64,000 nt of DNA from Bradyrhizobium sp. Ghvi (GCF_900115265.1 NZ_FOVU01000003.1:124001-188000); one strand, 5' to 3'; counted from the first letter of the stretch, positions 17,732-26,864 are shown. The notes: generated by a model not told the origin, from the letters alone. Program-made: numbers and translations.

Positions 17732-19228
17732 ATGCTGTCTGGGTGGCGCGACGTCGCGGCTCGCCGGCCGTGGCGCATTTCGGCGAAGCTGCTGATCATC
17801 TCGTCCGTCGTGACGGTGATCGGCTTTTCCGCCATTTGCGTCAACGTCATGCTCGACATGCGCCGCGGCGAGGAGGCGCTCGCCCGGCAGACGCTGGAGA
17901 ACCTGGCGACGACGATCGACGCCGACATCAGCCGTAACATCGAGATCTATGATCTGTCGCTGAAGGCGGTCGCCAGCAACATGCTGCTGCCCGAGATCAC
18001 CACGGTCTCGAAGCCGGTCCGCCAGCTCGTCCTGTTCGATCATGCCACTACGGCGCGGCATTTCGGCGCCATCCAGGTGTTCGACGCCGACGGCAGACTG
18101 ACCATCGACGCCTCCACGCTCGATCCGCAAGCAGAGAACCGCGCCGACGAGGACTATTTCAGGATTCATCGCGACAATCCCGACGCCGGCCTGTTCATCA
18201 GCCGGCCGATGCTGTTCCGCGGCGCCTACTCGATCGTGCTGAGTCGCCGCATCAGCGACACGGACGGCGGCTTCCTCGGGGTCGTCGCCGGCTCGATCCG
18301 CTTCAGCTTTTTCCACGAGCTGTTCGAGCGGCTGAGCCTCGATCCCGCAGACACCATCACCGTGCTCAAGCGCGACCGCACCATCATCATGCGGCGGCCG
18401 TTCGATCTCGACATCATCGGCAAGAATCTGGGAACGCGGCAGGACTGGAAGCCCGAGAATCTCAGGGCGGGCGGGTCCTACGCCGGCAAGGGACCGGTCG
18501 ACGTGACGCCGCGCCTCTATGTGCGCGGCAGCGGCTCCGGTCCGCTGTTTGTGGTGGCGGGCAAACCGCTGGCCGCCGTATTCGAGCTCTGGCGGAAGGA
18601 AGCCTATCGCATCGGCGCCGTGGTGCTGGCGCTGATCCTGTTCGTGCTGGCCTCCACGCTGGTGCTCGCCCGCGAGATCGGCCGCCGCGCCGAGGCCGAA
18701 AGCAAACTCGAGGAGATGGCGACCACGGACGCGCTCACCGGCCTGCGCAACCGCCGCAAGTTCGACGCCGTCATCGAGATCGAGTGGCGACGCGCCATGC
18801 GGGAGAAGACGCAGCTCGCGCTCTTGATGATCGATGCGGATCATTTCAAGGCCTATAACGACACGTTCGGCCATCAGGCCGGCGACCAGTTGCTGGTCGG
18901 CATCGCCATCTGCATCTCCGATTCGGTGCGCCGCGCCGGAGACTGCGTCGCACGCTACGGCGGCGAGGAATTCGCCGTGCTGTTGCCCAACACCTCGGCC
19001 GCCGATGCCTTCAAGATCGCAGAGACGATCCGCAACAAGGTGCAGGGGTGGTCCGACGGCGAGACGGCATCGACCGTCTCCTGCGGTGTCGCAAGCCTCG
19101 CGCCCACCGCCGGCATGGACTGGGCGATCCTGGTCGCCGCCGCCGACAAGGCGCTCTATGCCGCGAAAGCCGGCGGCCGCAACCGGGCGGTGGTGGCGAG
19201 CCTGCCGCAGCTGTCGCTGGTGGCGTGA
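17732..19228 (+). CDS. Diguanylate cyclase with periplasmic Cache sensor
   Basis: A 498-residue membrane enzyme that makes c-di-GMP from two GTP. Transmembrane segments lie at about 19-40 and 293-313. Between them is a double-Cache-like sensor with the YSIVLSRRISDTDGGFLG block. The C-terminal GGDEF domain is intact: active site GGEEF at 410-414 and inhibitory I-site RAGD at 401-404, five residues upstream, which predicts product inhibition. CAGGAGCAATCG precedes the ATG. It lies downstream of the 7TM-PAS-GGDEF-EAL gene, giving a nearby maker and breaker of c-di-GMP. Confidence 0.92.
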   Translation: MLSGWRDVAARRPWRISAKLLIISSVVTVIGFSAICVNVMLDMRRGEEALARQTLENLATTIDADISRNIEIYDLSLKAVASNMLLPEITTVSKPVRQLVLFDHATTARHFGAIQVFDADGRLTIDASTLDPQAENRADEDYFRIHRDNPDAGLFISRPMLFRGAYSIVLSRRISDTDGGFLGVVAGSIRFSFFHELFERLSLDPADTITVLKRDRTIIMRRPFDLDIIGKNLGTRQDWKPENLRAGGSYAGKGPVDVTPRLYVRGSGSGPLFVVAGKPLAAVFELWRKEAYRIGAVVLALILFVLASTLVLAREIGRRAEAESKLEEMATTDALTGLRNRRKFDAVIEIEWRRAMREKTQLALLMIDADHFKAYNDTFGHQAGDQLLVGIAICISDSVRRAGDCVARYGGEEFAVLLPNTSAADAFKIAETIRNKVQGWSDGETASTVSCGVASLAPTAGMDWAILVAAADKALYAAKAGGRNRAVVASLPQLSLVA

Positions 19229-19246
19229 GGCCCCCGCCCCCTCGCA

Positions 19247-19360
19247 GTCATTGCGAGCGAAGCGAAGCAATCCAGAATCTTTCCGCGGCGACAATCTGGA
19301 TTGCTTCGTCGCCAGCGCAAAATTGCTTCGCAATTTTGTCGCGGGCTCCTCGCAATGACG
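19247..19360. repeat. Palindromic intergenic repeat, family E
   Basis: GTCATTGCGAGCGAAGCGAAG at the left is mirrored by GGGCTCCTCGCAATGAC at the right. Inner arms are GCAATCCAGA/TCTGGATTGC and CAAAATTGC-TTC-GCAATTTTG. It lies between convergent genes and may end transcripts from both sides. Confidence 0.78.
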
Positions 19361-19373
19361 AGAAGGCGGAGCC

Positions 19374-20249
19374 CTACTGCCCCAGATACTTCTTCATCTC
19401 CGCGATCAACCCTTCGCGCAGCTCCGGCCGCTTCAGAGCGTAAGCGATGTTGGCGCGGAGGAAGCCGGGCTTGGAGCCGCAATCATGGCGCTCGCCCTCG
19501 AACTCGACGCCGTAGAACTTTTGCGATTTGGCGAGCCCGATCATGGCGTCGGTGAGCTGGATCTCGCCGCCGGCGCCGCGCTCCTGGGTCTCCAGGATTT
19601 TGAAGATCTCGGGCTGGAGGATGTAGCGGCCGGTGATCGAGAGATTGGAGGGCGCAGTGCCCTTGGCCGGCTTCTCGACCATGCCGTCGACCTCGAACAT
19701 CTTGCCGGTGCGCTTGCCGACGCCGCAGATGCCGTATTGATGGGTGAGATGATCGGGCACCGCCTCGACCGCGATCAAATTGGACTTCTCGCCGAGCGCT
19801 GCAGCCATCTCGATCATCTGCTTGAGGCAGCCCGGCGTGTTGAGCACGAGTTCGTCCGGCAGCACCACCGCGAACGGCTCGTTGCCGACGATGTCGCGCG
19901 CGCACCACACCGCATGGCCAAGGCCGAGCGGCGCCTGCTGACGGGTGAAGCTGACGGCACCGGCGTCCGGCTGGTTCTGCGCCAGGATTTCCTGCTCGGC
20001 CTTCTTGCCGCGCGCAGCCAAGGTCGCATCGAGCTCGAACATCCTGTCGAAATGATCTTCGATGACGTTCTTGTTGCGGCCGGTCACGAAGACGAAGTGC
20101 TCGATGCCGGCTTCGCGCGCCTCGTCATAGACGTACTGGATCAGCGGCTTGTCGACGATGGTGAGCATTTCCTTCGGCATTGCCTTGGTGGCGGGCAAAA
20201 CGCGGGTACCGAGGCCGGCGACGGGGAATACGGCTTTGCGGATCTTCAT
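19374..20249 (-). CDS. galU: UTP-glucose-1-phosphate uridylyltransferase
   Basis: Cytoplasmic enzyme making UDP-glucose from UTP and glucose-1-phosphate, a precursor of exopolysaccharide, LPS and cyclic glucan. The 291-residue protein opens MKIRKAVFPVAGLGTRVLPA, the nucleotide-binding loop of the family, followed by KAMPKEMLTIVDKPLIQY. VLPDEL and the GGEIQLTDAM block are also standard. I start at 20249 and reject an in-frame ATG at 20324 that lies before the conserved N-terminus. Confidence 0.96.
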   Translation of the reverse strand: MKIRKAVFPVAGLGTRVLPATKAMPKEMLTIVDKPLIQYVYDEAREAGIEHFVFVTGRNKNVIEDHFDRMFELDATLAARGKKAEQEILAQNQPDAGAVSFTRQQAPLGLGHAVWCARDIVGNEPFAVVLPDELVLNTPGCLKQMIEMAAALGEKSNLIAVEAVPDHLTHQYGICGVGKRTGKMFEVDGMVEKPAKGTAPSNLSITGRYILQPEIFKILETQERGAGGEIQLTDAMIGLAKSQKFYGVEFEGERHDCGSKPGFLRANIAYALKRPELREGLIAEMKKYLGQ

Positions 20250-20452
20250 GTGGTGATCGAATACCTCGAGAGATGCGTGAACGAAGCAATGCGAACTTGC
20301 TAGCCGGTTTGCAGCCGGTAACAAAGGCGGATGTAGGGCCTTTGGCTAAGGGCGTTAATGACAAGGCCGCCTACAAAATTTCACCTTTGTTAAGATATTG
20401 GCAACCGTAACGGGGCCTCCTGAAGGCGGATTTTTGGCCGGACAGGTGGGGC

Positions 20453-21823
20453 ATGAGGCATTTGGTGACAGGAGCAACGGGATCTTTGACCGGCGCAACG
20501 ATGCTTGCGGCCGCCTTGCTGTTCCCGCTTCAGGCGCAGGCGCAGGCCCAGAACGGCTTGTCGAACCTGTTCGGCGGCATTTTTTCCGGATCAGGCCCAA
20601 CGCCTCAAGCCGCAGCGCCAGGCGGTGCCCAGCCCTGGAGCGGCGAGGACGGCGCGTCCGGCCATCCCTTGATGACGGCGGCCGCAATTCGCGAAGCTGC
20701 CGGCAATTTCAGCAATTGCGTCGCGGGCATGTGGCCCGATGCCGCACGTCGCGGCATCACGCAGGAGAATTTTCAGCGCTTCACTGAAGGCCTTGCCCCC
20801 GATCTGCGCATCATGGATTTGATGGACTCGCAGCCCGAGTTCACCAAGTCGATCTGGGACTATCTCGATATCCTCGTGAACGACAACCGCCTCGCCAAGG
20901 GCAAGGAAATCCTCGCCCAGTACAAAGCGCAGTTCGACGCGGCCGAGAGGACCTATGGCGTCGACCGCACCATCATCGCCGCGATCTGGGGCATCGAGTC
21001 CAATTATTCGACCCAGATGGGCGACCGCAGCGTGCTGCAATCGACCGCGACGCTCGCCTGCATCGGCCGCCGCCAGGCCTATTTCAAGGATGAGTTCCTC
21101 TCCGCGCTGGAGATCCTCAATCGCGGCGATCTGCGGCCTGAGCAGATGCGCGGCTCCTGGGCCGGCGCGTTCGGCCCGACCCAGTTCATGCCGACGGCGT
21201 TCAAGCGCTTTGCCGTAGACGGCGATGGCGACGGACGGCGTGACGTCGTCGACAATCCGACCGATTTGATCGCCTCCACCGCCAACAATCTGAAGAAGGA
21301 CGGCTGGCAGAGCGGCCAGACCTGGGGCTTCGAGGTCGTGGTGCCCCAGGGATTCAACTACATGCTGGCCGACCGCGCCAGGATGATGACGATTGCGCAG
21401 TGGGAGAAGCTCGGGCTCAAGCGGGCTACTGGTCAGCCGTTCCCGAATCCCGCGGAGAAAGCCTATCTGCTGGCGCCCGCCGGCGCGCAGGGACCCGGCT
21501 TCCTGATGCTGCAGAACTTCCGGGTCATCATGAAATACAACCCGGCCGAGGCCTATGCGCTGGCGATCGGCCATTTCGCCGACCGTCTGCGCGGCGGGCA
21601 GCCCTTCGTGCAGCCCTGGCCGCGACAGGAGCGTGAGCTGTCGCGAAACGAGCGGCTGGAACTGCAGCAGCTTCTGGCCCAACGCGGCTTCTACAAGGGC
21701 ACCCCGGACGGCCAGTTCGGCGGCCAGACCCGGGACGCCTTGCGCAACTTCCAAGCCTCGATCGGTGCCCCCGCGGACGGATTTGCCTCCTCCGACGTGC
21801 TGGACCGGCTGCGCGGACGGTAA
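20453..21823 (+). CDS. Lytic murein transglycosylase (MltB type) with peptidoglycan-binding domain
   Basis: Periplasmic enzyme of 456 residues that cleaves peptidoglycan glycan strands to 1,6-anhydro ends. A signal peptide covers about residues 1-32 (PLQAQAQA). The SLT_2 catalytic domain follows with the catalytic glutamate E182 in IWGIESNYSTQMG and the GAFGPTQFMPTAFKR block. A C-terminal PG_binding_1 domain (about 395-456) holds LLAQRGFYKGTPDGQFGGQTRDAL. It precedes the DUF459 gene by 149 bases on the same strand, suggesting a shared envelope role. Confidence 0.95.
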   Translation: MRHLVTGATGSLTGATMLAAALLFPLQAQAQAQNGLSNLFGGIFSGSGPTPQAAAPGGAQPWSGEDGASGHPLMTAAAIREAAGNFSNCVAGMWPDAARRGITQENFQRFTEGLAPDLRIMDLMDSQPEFTKSIWDYLDILVNDNRLAKGKEILAQYKAQFDAAERTYGVDRTIIAAIWGIESNYSTQMGDRSVLQSTATLACIGRRQAYFKDEFLSALEILNRGDLRPEQMRGSWAGAFGPTQFMPTAFKRFAVDGDGDGRRDVVDNPTDLIASTANNLKKDGWQSGQTWGFEVVVPQGFNYMLADRARMMTIAQWEKLGLKRATGQPFPNPAEKAYLLAPAGAQGPGFLMLQNFRVIMKYNPAEAYALAIGHFADRLRGGQPFVQPWPRQERELSRNERLELQQLLAQRGFYKGTPDGQFGGQTRDALRNFQASIGAPADGFASSDVLDRLRGR

Positions 21824-21972
21824 AAGCGCGCCGAAAGTAACCTTGAAGCGGGGATTTTGGCCCTTCGACGGTGTATGGGCGTAAGAATCCGCAAGAGAAT
21901 TTGCCCGTTTGGCGCCCGATTCCGTTATTATAGCGAGCCAATCCCAGACCCGCTGCGCGCGCCCGAGATCGC

Positions 21973-23658
21973 ATGTCGAAGCCAAAATCATTTTTCAAGG
22001 CGCTGACCGAGACCGGCCCGCTGATCGCGCTGGGAACGGCGCTCGCGATCCTCGTCTCGATTGCGGGACCGGCTTCGGCGCAGTTCTTCAACTTCCCCGG
22101 CTTCGGCGGCCCGCCGCAACGCGCGGCCCCGCCCCCGCGACATGGCGGTGGCTGGTTCGGCGGCGACTTCTTCGCGCCGTTCCAGCAACAGCAGCCGCAG
22201 GCCCCGCGCCAGGATTTTTCGCGCGCGCCCGCGCCCGCCAAGCGCGACACCATCCCTGAAAAGAACGTGCTGGTGATCGGCGACGCCATGGCCGACTGGC
22301 TCGCCTACGGCCTGGAAGACGCCTACACCGAGCAGCCCGATATGGGCGTGATCCGCAAGCACCGGACCACCTCAGGCCTGATCAAGTACCAGCCGAAAGG
22401 TGAGCCGTCGGATTGGGCCGCAGCAGCGAAGGGCATTTTGGAGACCGAGAAGCCGGACGTCATCGTCGTCATGCTCGGCCTCAACGACCGCATCGCGATC
22501 CGCGAGCCCGTCACCGACAAGCCCGCCGACAAGGACAAGAAGAACGACAAGGGCGCGCGCGCCAAGCCACAAGGGAAGCCAGGCGACGCAAGGCCCGATA
22601 CCGCCGCCAAGCCGGACGACAAGCCCGTCGATACCGACCTGCCGCAGGATGACGCTGACAACCCCGATACGCCTGCGACGACGCCCGAGAAGGCCGCGCG
22701 CAACCCGAACGGCCTTTACGAATTCCGCGACGACCGCTGGGTCGAGCTCTACAGCAAGAAGATCGAGGAGCTCGCGGGTGTGCTGAAAGGCAAGGGCGTG
22801 CCCGTGCTCTGGGTCGGCCTGCCCGCAATCCGCGGGCAGAAGGGCACCGCGGACATGCTGTTCCTGGATTCGCTCTATCGCGAAGGCGCGGCCAAGGCCG
22901 GCATCACCTATGTCGACGTCTGGGACGGCTTTGTCGACGAGGCCGGCCGCTTCCTGCAGAAGGGCCCGGACTTCGAAGGCCAGATCCGCCAGCTCCGCAG
23001 CGGTGACGGCGTCTACTTCACCAAGCCGGGTGCGCGAAAACTCGCGCATTATGTCGAGCGCGAAATCACGCGCCTGCTCGCCGGACGCTCGGGCCCGATT
23101 GCTCTGCCGAGCGAACCGGCAACGCCCGACACCAGTGCCGAACCCGGCAAGCCCGCACCCCGGCCGCTTGCCGGCCCGATCGTGCCACTGGTGGCAGCCT
23201 CGATCTCGACCGATCAATTGCTGGGTGGACCGGGCACACGTCCCGCCGCCGTCGATGCGCTTGCAGCGCGGACGCTGGTGAAGGGCGAGCCGCTGGCCGC
23301 GCCCGCAGGTCGTGCCGACGACTATGCCTGGCCGCGCCGCGAAGTCGGCCGCGAACAGGCCAAGGGCGATACGCCAGTTGCGGCGACGACGCCCGAAGGT
23401 GGTGCTGCGGCTTCCGGTGCGCCGGGCACGCCGGGGCCGGCCGCCGCAATCGCGCCGCCCAAGCCGCCCGCGCCCAAGAAGCCTGCACCACAGCAGCAGC
23501 CGGCACAGGCGACGCCCTCGTTGCGCGAGTTCTTCGGCTTCGGTTCGCCGCAGCCAACACCGCGTCAATTCGCGCCGGCGCCGCGCAACCCGAATCCGGG
23601 CCCTGCGGTCCCGCGTCCACCGGCGAATGTCGGGCGGGCGGCGGAAGTCGTGCGCTAG
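21973..23658 (+). CDS. DUF459/SGNH-like periplasmic protein lacking catalytic residues
   Basis: A 561-residue secreted protein with a signal peptide (about 1-36, ending PASAQ) and a DUF459 SGNH-fold domain at about 95-370. Proline-alanine-rich regions lie at each end, and a charged insert rich in Lys and Asp at about 180-245. The usual nucleophile block reads GDAMA (103-107) with Ala at 105 instead of Ser. The late DxxH block reads DGVY (345-348) with Tyr instead of His. GLND (N171) is kept. It may therefore bind rather than hydrolyse its ligand. It follows the transglycosylase gene. Confidence 0.82.
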   Translation: MSKPKSFFKALTETGPLIALGTALAILVSIAGPASAQFFNFPGFGGPPQRAAPPPRHGGGWFGGDFFAPFQQQQPQAPRQDFSRAPAPAKRDTIPEKNVLVIGDAMADWLAYGLEDAYTEQPDMGVIRKHRTTSGLIKYQPKGEPSDWAAAAKGILETEKPDVIVVMLGLNDRIAIREPVTDKPADKDKKNDKGARAKPQGKPGDARPDTAAKPDDKPVDTDLPQDDADNPDTPATTPEKAARNPNGLYEFRDDRWVELYSKKIEELAGVLKGKGVPVLWVGLPAIRGQKGTADMLFLDSLYREGAAKAGITYVDVWDGFVDEAGRFLQKGPDFEGQIRQLRSGDGVYFTKPGARKLAHYVEREITRLLAGRSGPIALPSEPATPDTSAEPGKPAPRPLAGPIVPLVAASISTDQLLGGPGTRPAAVDALAARTLVKGEPLAAPAGRADDYAWPRREVGREQAKGDTPVAATTPEGGAAASGAPGTPGPAAAIAPPKPPAPKKPAPQQQPAQATPSLREFFGFGSPQPTPRQFAPAPRNPNPGPAVPRPPANVGRAAEVVR

Positions 23659-23660
23659 CC

Positions 23661-23794
23661 TCGTGTCCCGGACGCGCTGCGGCGTGTAACGCTGCTGCGC
23701 AGAGCCGGGACCTAGCTCCTCCCACACCGTTCAAGAAAGATTGGGCCCCGGCTCAGCAGCGCACCACTGCGTGATGCGCTGCGTCCGGGGCACG
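23661..23794. repeat. Palindromic intergenic repeat, family C
   Basis: GTGTCCCGGACGCGCTGCGG at the left is mirrored by GCGCTGCGTCCGGGGCAC at the right, with GCGCAGAGCCGGGACC and GGGCCCCGGCTCAGCAGC between. It separates convergent genes. Confidence 0.75.
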
Positions 23795-23811
23795 GAACCG
23801 CTCGCGAACAA

Positions 23812-24186
23812 CTAGCCGTAATAGCGCCAGCGCGGCGGCGGACGGCGCGCGGGCCGCGACATCAGAAGCGCAAGCGCGAAGCCGATACCACCGGCGACCA
23901 GCAGCGCGCCGAGCGGATTGTCCTGCACCTTCTGCGCGATCGCCTTGGAGCCATCGCGGAAGGTCTCGCCGCTGTTCTCATAGGCGTCCTTGGCGTAGCC
24001 CGTCGCAGTGTCCGCTGCGTCACGCACGGCATCCTTGGCCTGGCCATAGAGATTCTGCACGGTGCCTGCGGCTTCCCGCGCCTTGCCCGACGCCTGCGTC
24101 TTGGCATCGCCTGCCATGTCTCCGACAGCGCCTTCCGCGCGTCCGGCGAATTCCTTGGCCGATCCGACAATCCGATCCGTATCCAT
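23812..24186 (-). CDS. CsbD-family stress protein with C-terminal membrane anchor
   Basis: A 124-residue protein. The N-terminal half is CsbD-like (DRIVGSAKEFAGRAEGAVGD, then GKAREAAGTVQNLYGQAKDA), an amphipathic helical repeat. A C-terminal hydrophobic segment (PLGALLVAGGIGFALALLM) and an arginine-rich end resemble YqjD/ElaB-type anchors. The ribosome site is GAGGAGGAGCATC. A near-consensus general-stress promoter lies 29 bases before the start, matching the stress role known for CsbD genes. Confidence 0.9.
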   Translation of the reverse strand: MDTDRIVGSAKEFAGRAEGAVGDMAGDAKTQASGKAREAAGTVQNLYGQAKDAVRDAADTATGYAKDAYENSGETFRDGSKAIAQKVQDNPLGALLVAGGIGFALALLMSRPARRPPPRWRYYG

Positions 24187-24214
24187 GATGCTCCTCCTCG
24201 GGGTCTGCCCAAGT

Positions 24215-24239
24215 AACCGATCAGGAGGAGCGCAGTTCC
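24215..24239 (-). promoter_or_regulatory. Near-consensus EcfG (general stress) promoter before csbD-like gene
   Basis: On the minus strand GGAAC is followed after 16 bases by GGTT; the consensus for EcfG-type sigma factors is GGAAC-N16/17-CGTT. The -10 end lies 29 bases before the start codon. Confidence 0.6.
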
Positions 24240-24263
24240 AACCGTTTGCGAAAGTGGCGCCCG

Positions 24264-25001
24264 CTACAGGATGAGCCCGCCATCGACGACGAGCGTTTGG
24301 CCGATGATGTAGGACGACAGCGGCGAGGCCAGGAACAAGGCTGCGCCCGCCATGTCGGCCGGCGTGCCCAATCGCCGCAGCGGAATGCGCGCCAATGCGC
24401 CTTCGAGCCGCTTGGGATTGTCGGTCGTCACCTTCGTCATCTTGGTGTCGACGAGGCCTGGCGCGATGCCGTTGACGCGGATGCCGTCCTCAGCCCAGGC
24501 CTCGCCCAGCGTCCGCGTCAATCCGACCGCGCCGGTCTTCGAGGCATTGTAGGCGGGATTGCCCATGGTGGAATGATAGGCGGCGGTCGAGGACACCATG
24601 ATCAGCGCACCCCTGGAATCCCGCAACATGGCATGAAAGCGCGTTGCGCACGCCATCAGGCTCATGAGGTTGACCTCGACGACCTTGCGAAAGCCGGCCA
24701 TCTCGAACTCGCCGCGGCGATAGATCACCGCGCCCTGCGCCAGCACCAGAATATCGAGCTTGTCGAAGGACGGCTTGAACGCCTCGATCGCGCCGGGGTT
24801 GCCGACATCGAGCTGCGCGTAAGCAAGACCGGTGAGATCAGAGCCCTGCTCCGCCTGATATTCCGTTGCGCGAGCGCGCGTACCGCAAACCGCGACGTTG
24901 GCGCCTCTGGCACGAAAGGCCTGCGCGATGCCGTTGCCGATGCCGCTGGAACCACCGATGACCAGCACCTGCTTGCCGGAGAAATCGAGCTCGTTCGCCA
25001 T
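24264..25001 (-). CDS. SDR family oxidoreductase
   Basis: Short-chain dehydrogenase of 245 residues. The N-terminal cofactor motif is GGSSGIGNGIA. The active site is S-x-YNASK, with the S in MVSSTAAYHS and NPAYNASKTG. The C-terminus YIIGQTLVVDGGL is standard. GGGGAGG six bases before the ATG at 25001 fixes the start. It is divergent from a second SDR with 98 bases between. Substrate unknown. Confidence 0.9.
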   Translation of the reverse strand: MANELDFSGKQVLVIGGSSGIGNGIAQAFRARGANVAVCGTRARATEYQAEQGSDLTGLAYAQLDVGNPGAIEAFKPSFDKLDILVLAQGAVIYRRGEFEMAGFRKVVEVNLMSLMACATRFHAMLRDSRGALIMVSSTAAYHSTMGNPAYNASKTGAVGLTRTLGEAWAEDGIRVNGIAPGLVDTKMTKVTTDNPKRLEGALARIPLRRLGTPADMAGAALFLASPLSSYIIGQTLVVDGGLIL

Positions 25002-25099
25002 CGCGGCCTCCCCTTTTATCTCGCTTGCTTGACCTGTCTGCGGATCGACGCCAGCCTTGTCCATCTCATCACAAGAAACAAGAGACACGAGGAAACAGC

Positions 25100-25879
25100 A
25101 TGTCCGAGTTCAAAGAGCTCAGCCGCTCCGTCAAGGGCCTGACCGTTCTCGTCACCGGCGCCGCCAGCGGCATGGGCCGCGCCACCGCGCGCGTGTTCGG
25201 AGGCGAAGGCGCCAACGTCGCCGTGACCGATCATGACGAGCAAGGCGCGCAGGCAGTCGCGAAGGAAATCGCAGCCAGCGGCGGCTCGGCCAAGGCATGG
25301 AAGCTCGACGTTGCCGACGGCGGCGAGATCAGGCGCGTGGTCGGCGAGGTCGCCGCGCATTTCGGCGGGCTTGATATCGTGGTCAACAATGCCGGCATCT
25401 CCGTGCGCGTCGCGATCGACGATGAGGCCTACGAGGAGGCCTGGGCCAAAGGCATCGCGGTGATGCTGACGGCGCATCCGCGTATCATCCGCGCCGCCCT
25501 GCCGCACCTGCGCAAGTCGAAATCCCCGCGCATCGTCAACATCGCCTCGACCGAGGCGCTCGGCGCCACCGCATTGCATAGCCCGTATTCTGCAGCGAAG
25601 GGCGGTGTCGCGAGCCTGACGCGGTCCCTCGCGGTCGAGCTCGGCCGCGAGGGCATCACCGTCAACTGCATTTGTCCCGGTCCGATCCGCACCGCCATCA
25701 CCGAGCGCATCTCGGAAGAGCACAAGACCATCTACGCCAAGCGCCGCACGGCACTGCTGCGCTACGGCGACCCTGAAGAGGTCGCGCATATGACGCTGAG
25801 CCTGTGCCTGCCGGCGGCCTCCTTCCTCACCGGTGCCGTGATCCCGGTCGATGGCGGGTTGATGGCGCGCAACGCGTAA
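25100..25879 (+). CDS. SDR family oxidoreductase
   Basis: Short-chain dehydrogenase of 259 residues with the cofactor motif TGAASGMGRATARVFG, NNAGIS, and SPYSAAKGG with the catalytic Tyr and Lys. The C-terminus is FLTGAVIPVDGG. The start at 25100 follows GAGGAAACAGC. A TfdA-like dioxygenase gene starts 97 bases downstream on the same strand, so the two may act in one catabolic route. The substrate is not evident. Confidence 0.9.
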   Translation: MSEFKELSRSVKGLTVLVTGAASGMGRATARVFGGEGANVAVTDHDEQGAQAVAKEIAASGGSAKAWKLDVADGGEIRRVVGEVAAHFGGLDIVVNNAGISVRVAIDDEAYEEAWAKGIAVMLTAHPRIIRAALPHLRKSKSPRIVNIASTEALGATALHSPYSAAKGGVASLTRSLAVELGREGITVNCICPGPIRTAITERISEEHKTIYAKRRTALLRYGDPEEVAHMTLSLCLPAASFLTGAVIPVDGGLMARNA

Positions 25880-25976
25880 GAGCCATGCGCGGGGAGCGTT
25901 GACATCAACAGGCGCGGGAGTAGCTTTTTCGCGAGCAGAGCGGGGCCAACCGCTCGCGATCCGCGGGAGAGACGCC

Positions 25977-26864
25977 ATGACGATCGCCATCCGGCAGCTT
26001 CAGAAGCATTTTGTCGGCGAGGTTTCCGGCCTCGACCTGCGAAAGCCTCTCACACCCGATGAGGCCCGCGAGGTCGAGTCCGCCATGGACACATACGCGG
26101 TGCTGGTCTTCCACGACCAGGACATCACCGACGAACAGCAGATGGCCTTTGCGCTGAATTTCGGTCAGCGCGAGGATGCGCGCGGCGGCACGGTGACCAA
26201 GGAAAAGGACTACCGGCTCCAGTCCGGCCTCAACGACGTCTCCAATCTCGGCAAGGACGGCAAGCCGCTGGCGAAAGACAGCCGTACCCATCTGTTCAAT
26301 CTGGGCAATTGCCTTTGGCATTCCGACAGCTCGTTCCGTCCTATCCCGGCGAAATTCTCGCTGCTGTCGGCACGCGTGGTGAACCCGAAGGGCGGCAACA
26401 CCGAATTCGCCGACATGCGCGCGGCCTATGACGCGCTCGACGACGAGACCAAGGCCGAGATCGACGACATGGTTTGCGAGCATTCGCTGATGTATTCGCG
26501 GGGATCGCTCGGCTTCACCGAATATACCGACGAAGAAAAGGCGATGTTCAAGCCGGTGCTGCAGCGATTGGTGCGCACGCATCCCGTGCATCACCGCAAG
26601 TCGCTGTATCTCTCATCGCATGCCGGCAAGATCGTTGGCATGAGCGTGCCGGAGGGACGGCTGTTGCTGCGCGACCTCACTGAGCACGCAACGCAGCCAG
26701 AGTTCGTCTATGTCCACAAATGGAAGCTGCATGATCTCGTGATGTGGGACAACCGCCAGACCATGCACCGCGTCCGCCGCTACGACCAATCGCAGCCCCG
26801 CGACATGCGGCGCGCGACGGTCGCGGGAACAGAGCCGACCGTGCAGCAGCAGGCGGCGGAGTAA
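25977..26864 (+). CDS. TauD/TfdA-family alpha-ketoglutarate-dependent dioxygenase
   Basis: Non-haem iron(II) oxygenase of 295 residues that couples decarboxylation of 2-oxoglutarate to hydroxylation of a substrate. The iron ligands are visible as H115 and D117 in LWHSDSSF and H264 in TMHRVRRYD. R275, 11 residues later, would bind the 2-oxoglutarate carboxylate. These spacings match those I recall for TfdA, the 2,4-D dioxygenase, and Bradyrhizobium strains are known to carry tfdA-alpha genes. GGGAGAGACGCC precedes the ATG at 25977. Natural substrate is uncertain: a phenoxyacid, cinnamate or sulfonate are options. Confidence 0.88.
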   Translation: MTIAIRQLQKHFVGEVSGLDLRKPLTPDEAREVESAMDTYAVLVFHDQDITDEQQMAFALNFGQREDARGGTVTKEKDYRLQSGLNDVSNLGKDGKPLAKDSRTHLFNLGNCLWHSDSSFRPIPAKFSLLSARVVNPKGGNTEFADMRAAYDALDDETKAEIDDMVCEHSLMYSRGSLGFTEYTDEEKAMFKPVLQRLVRTHPVHHRKSLYLSSHAGKIVGMSVPEGRLLLRDLTEHATQPEFVYVHKWKLHDLVMWDNRQTMHRVRRYDQSQPRDMRRATVAGTEPTVQQQAAE

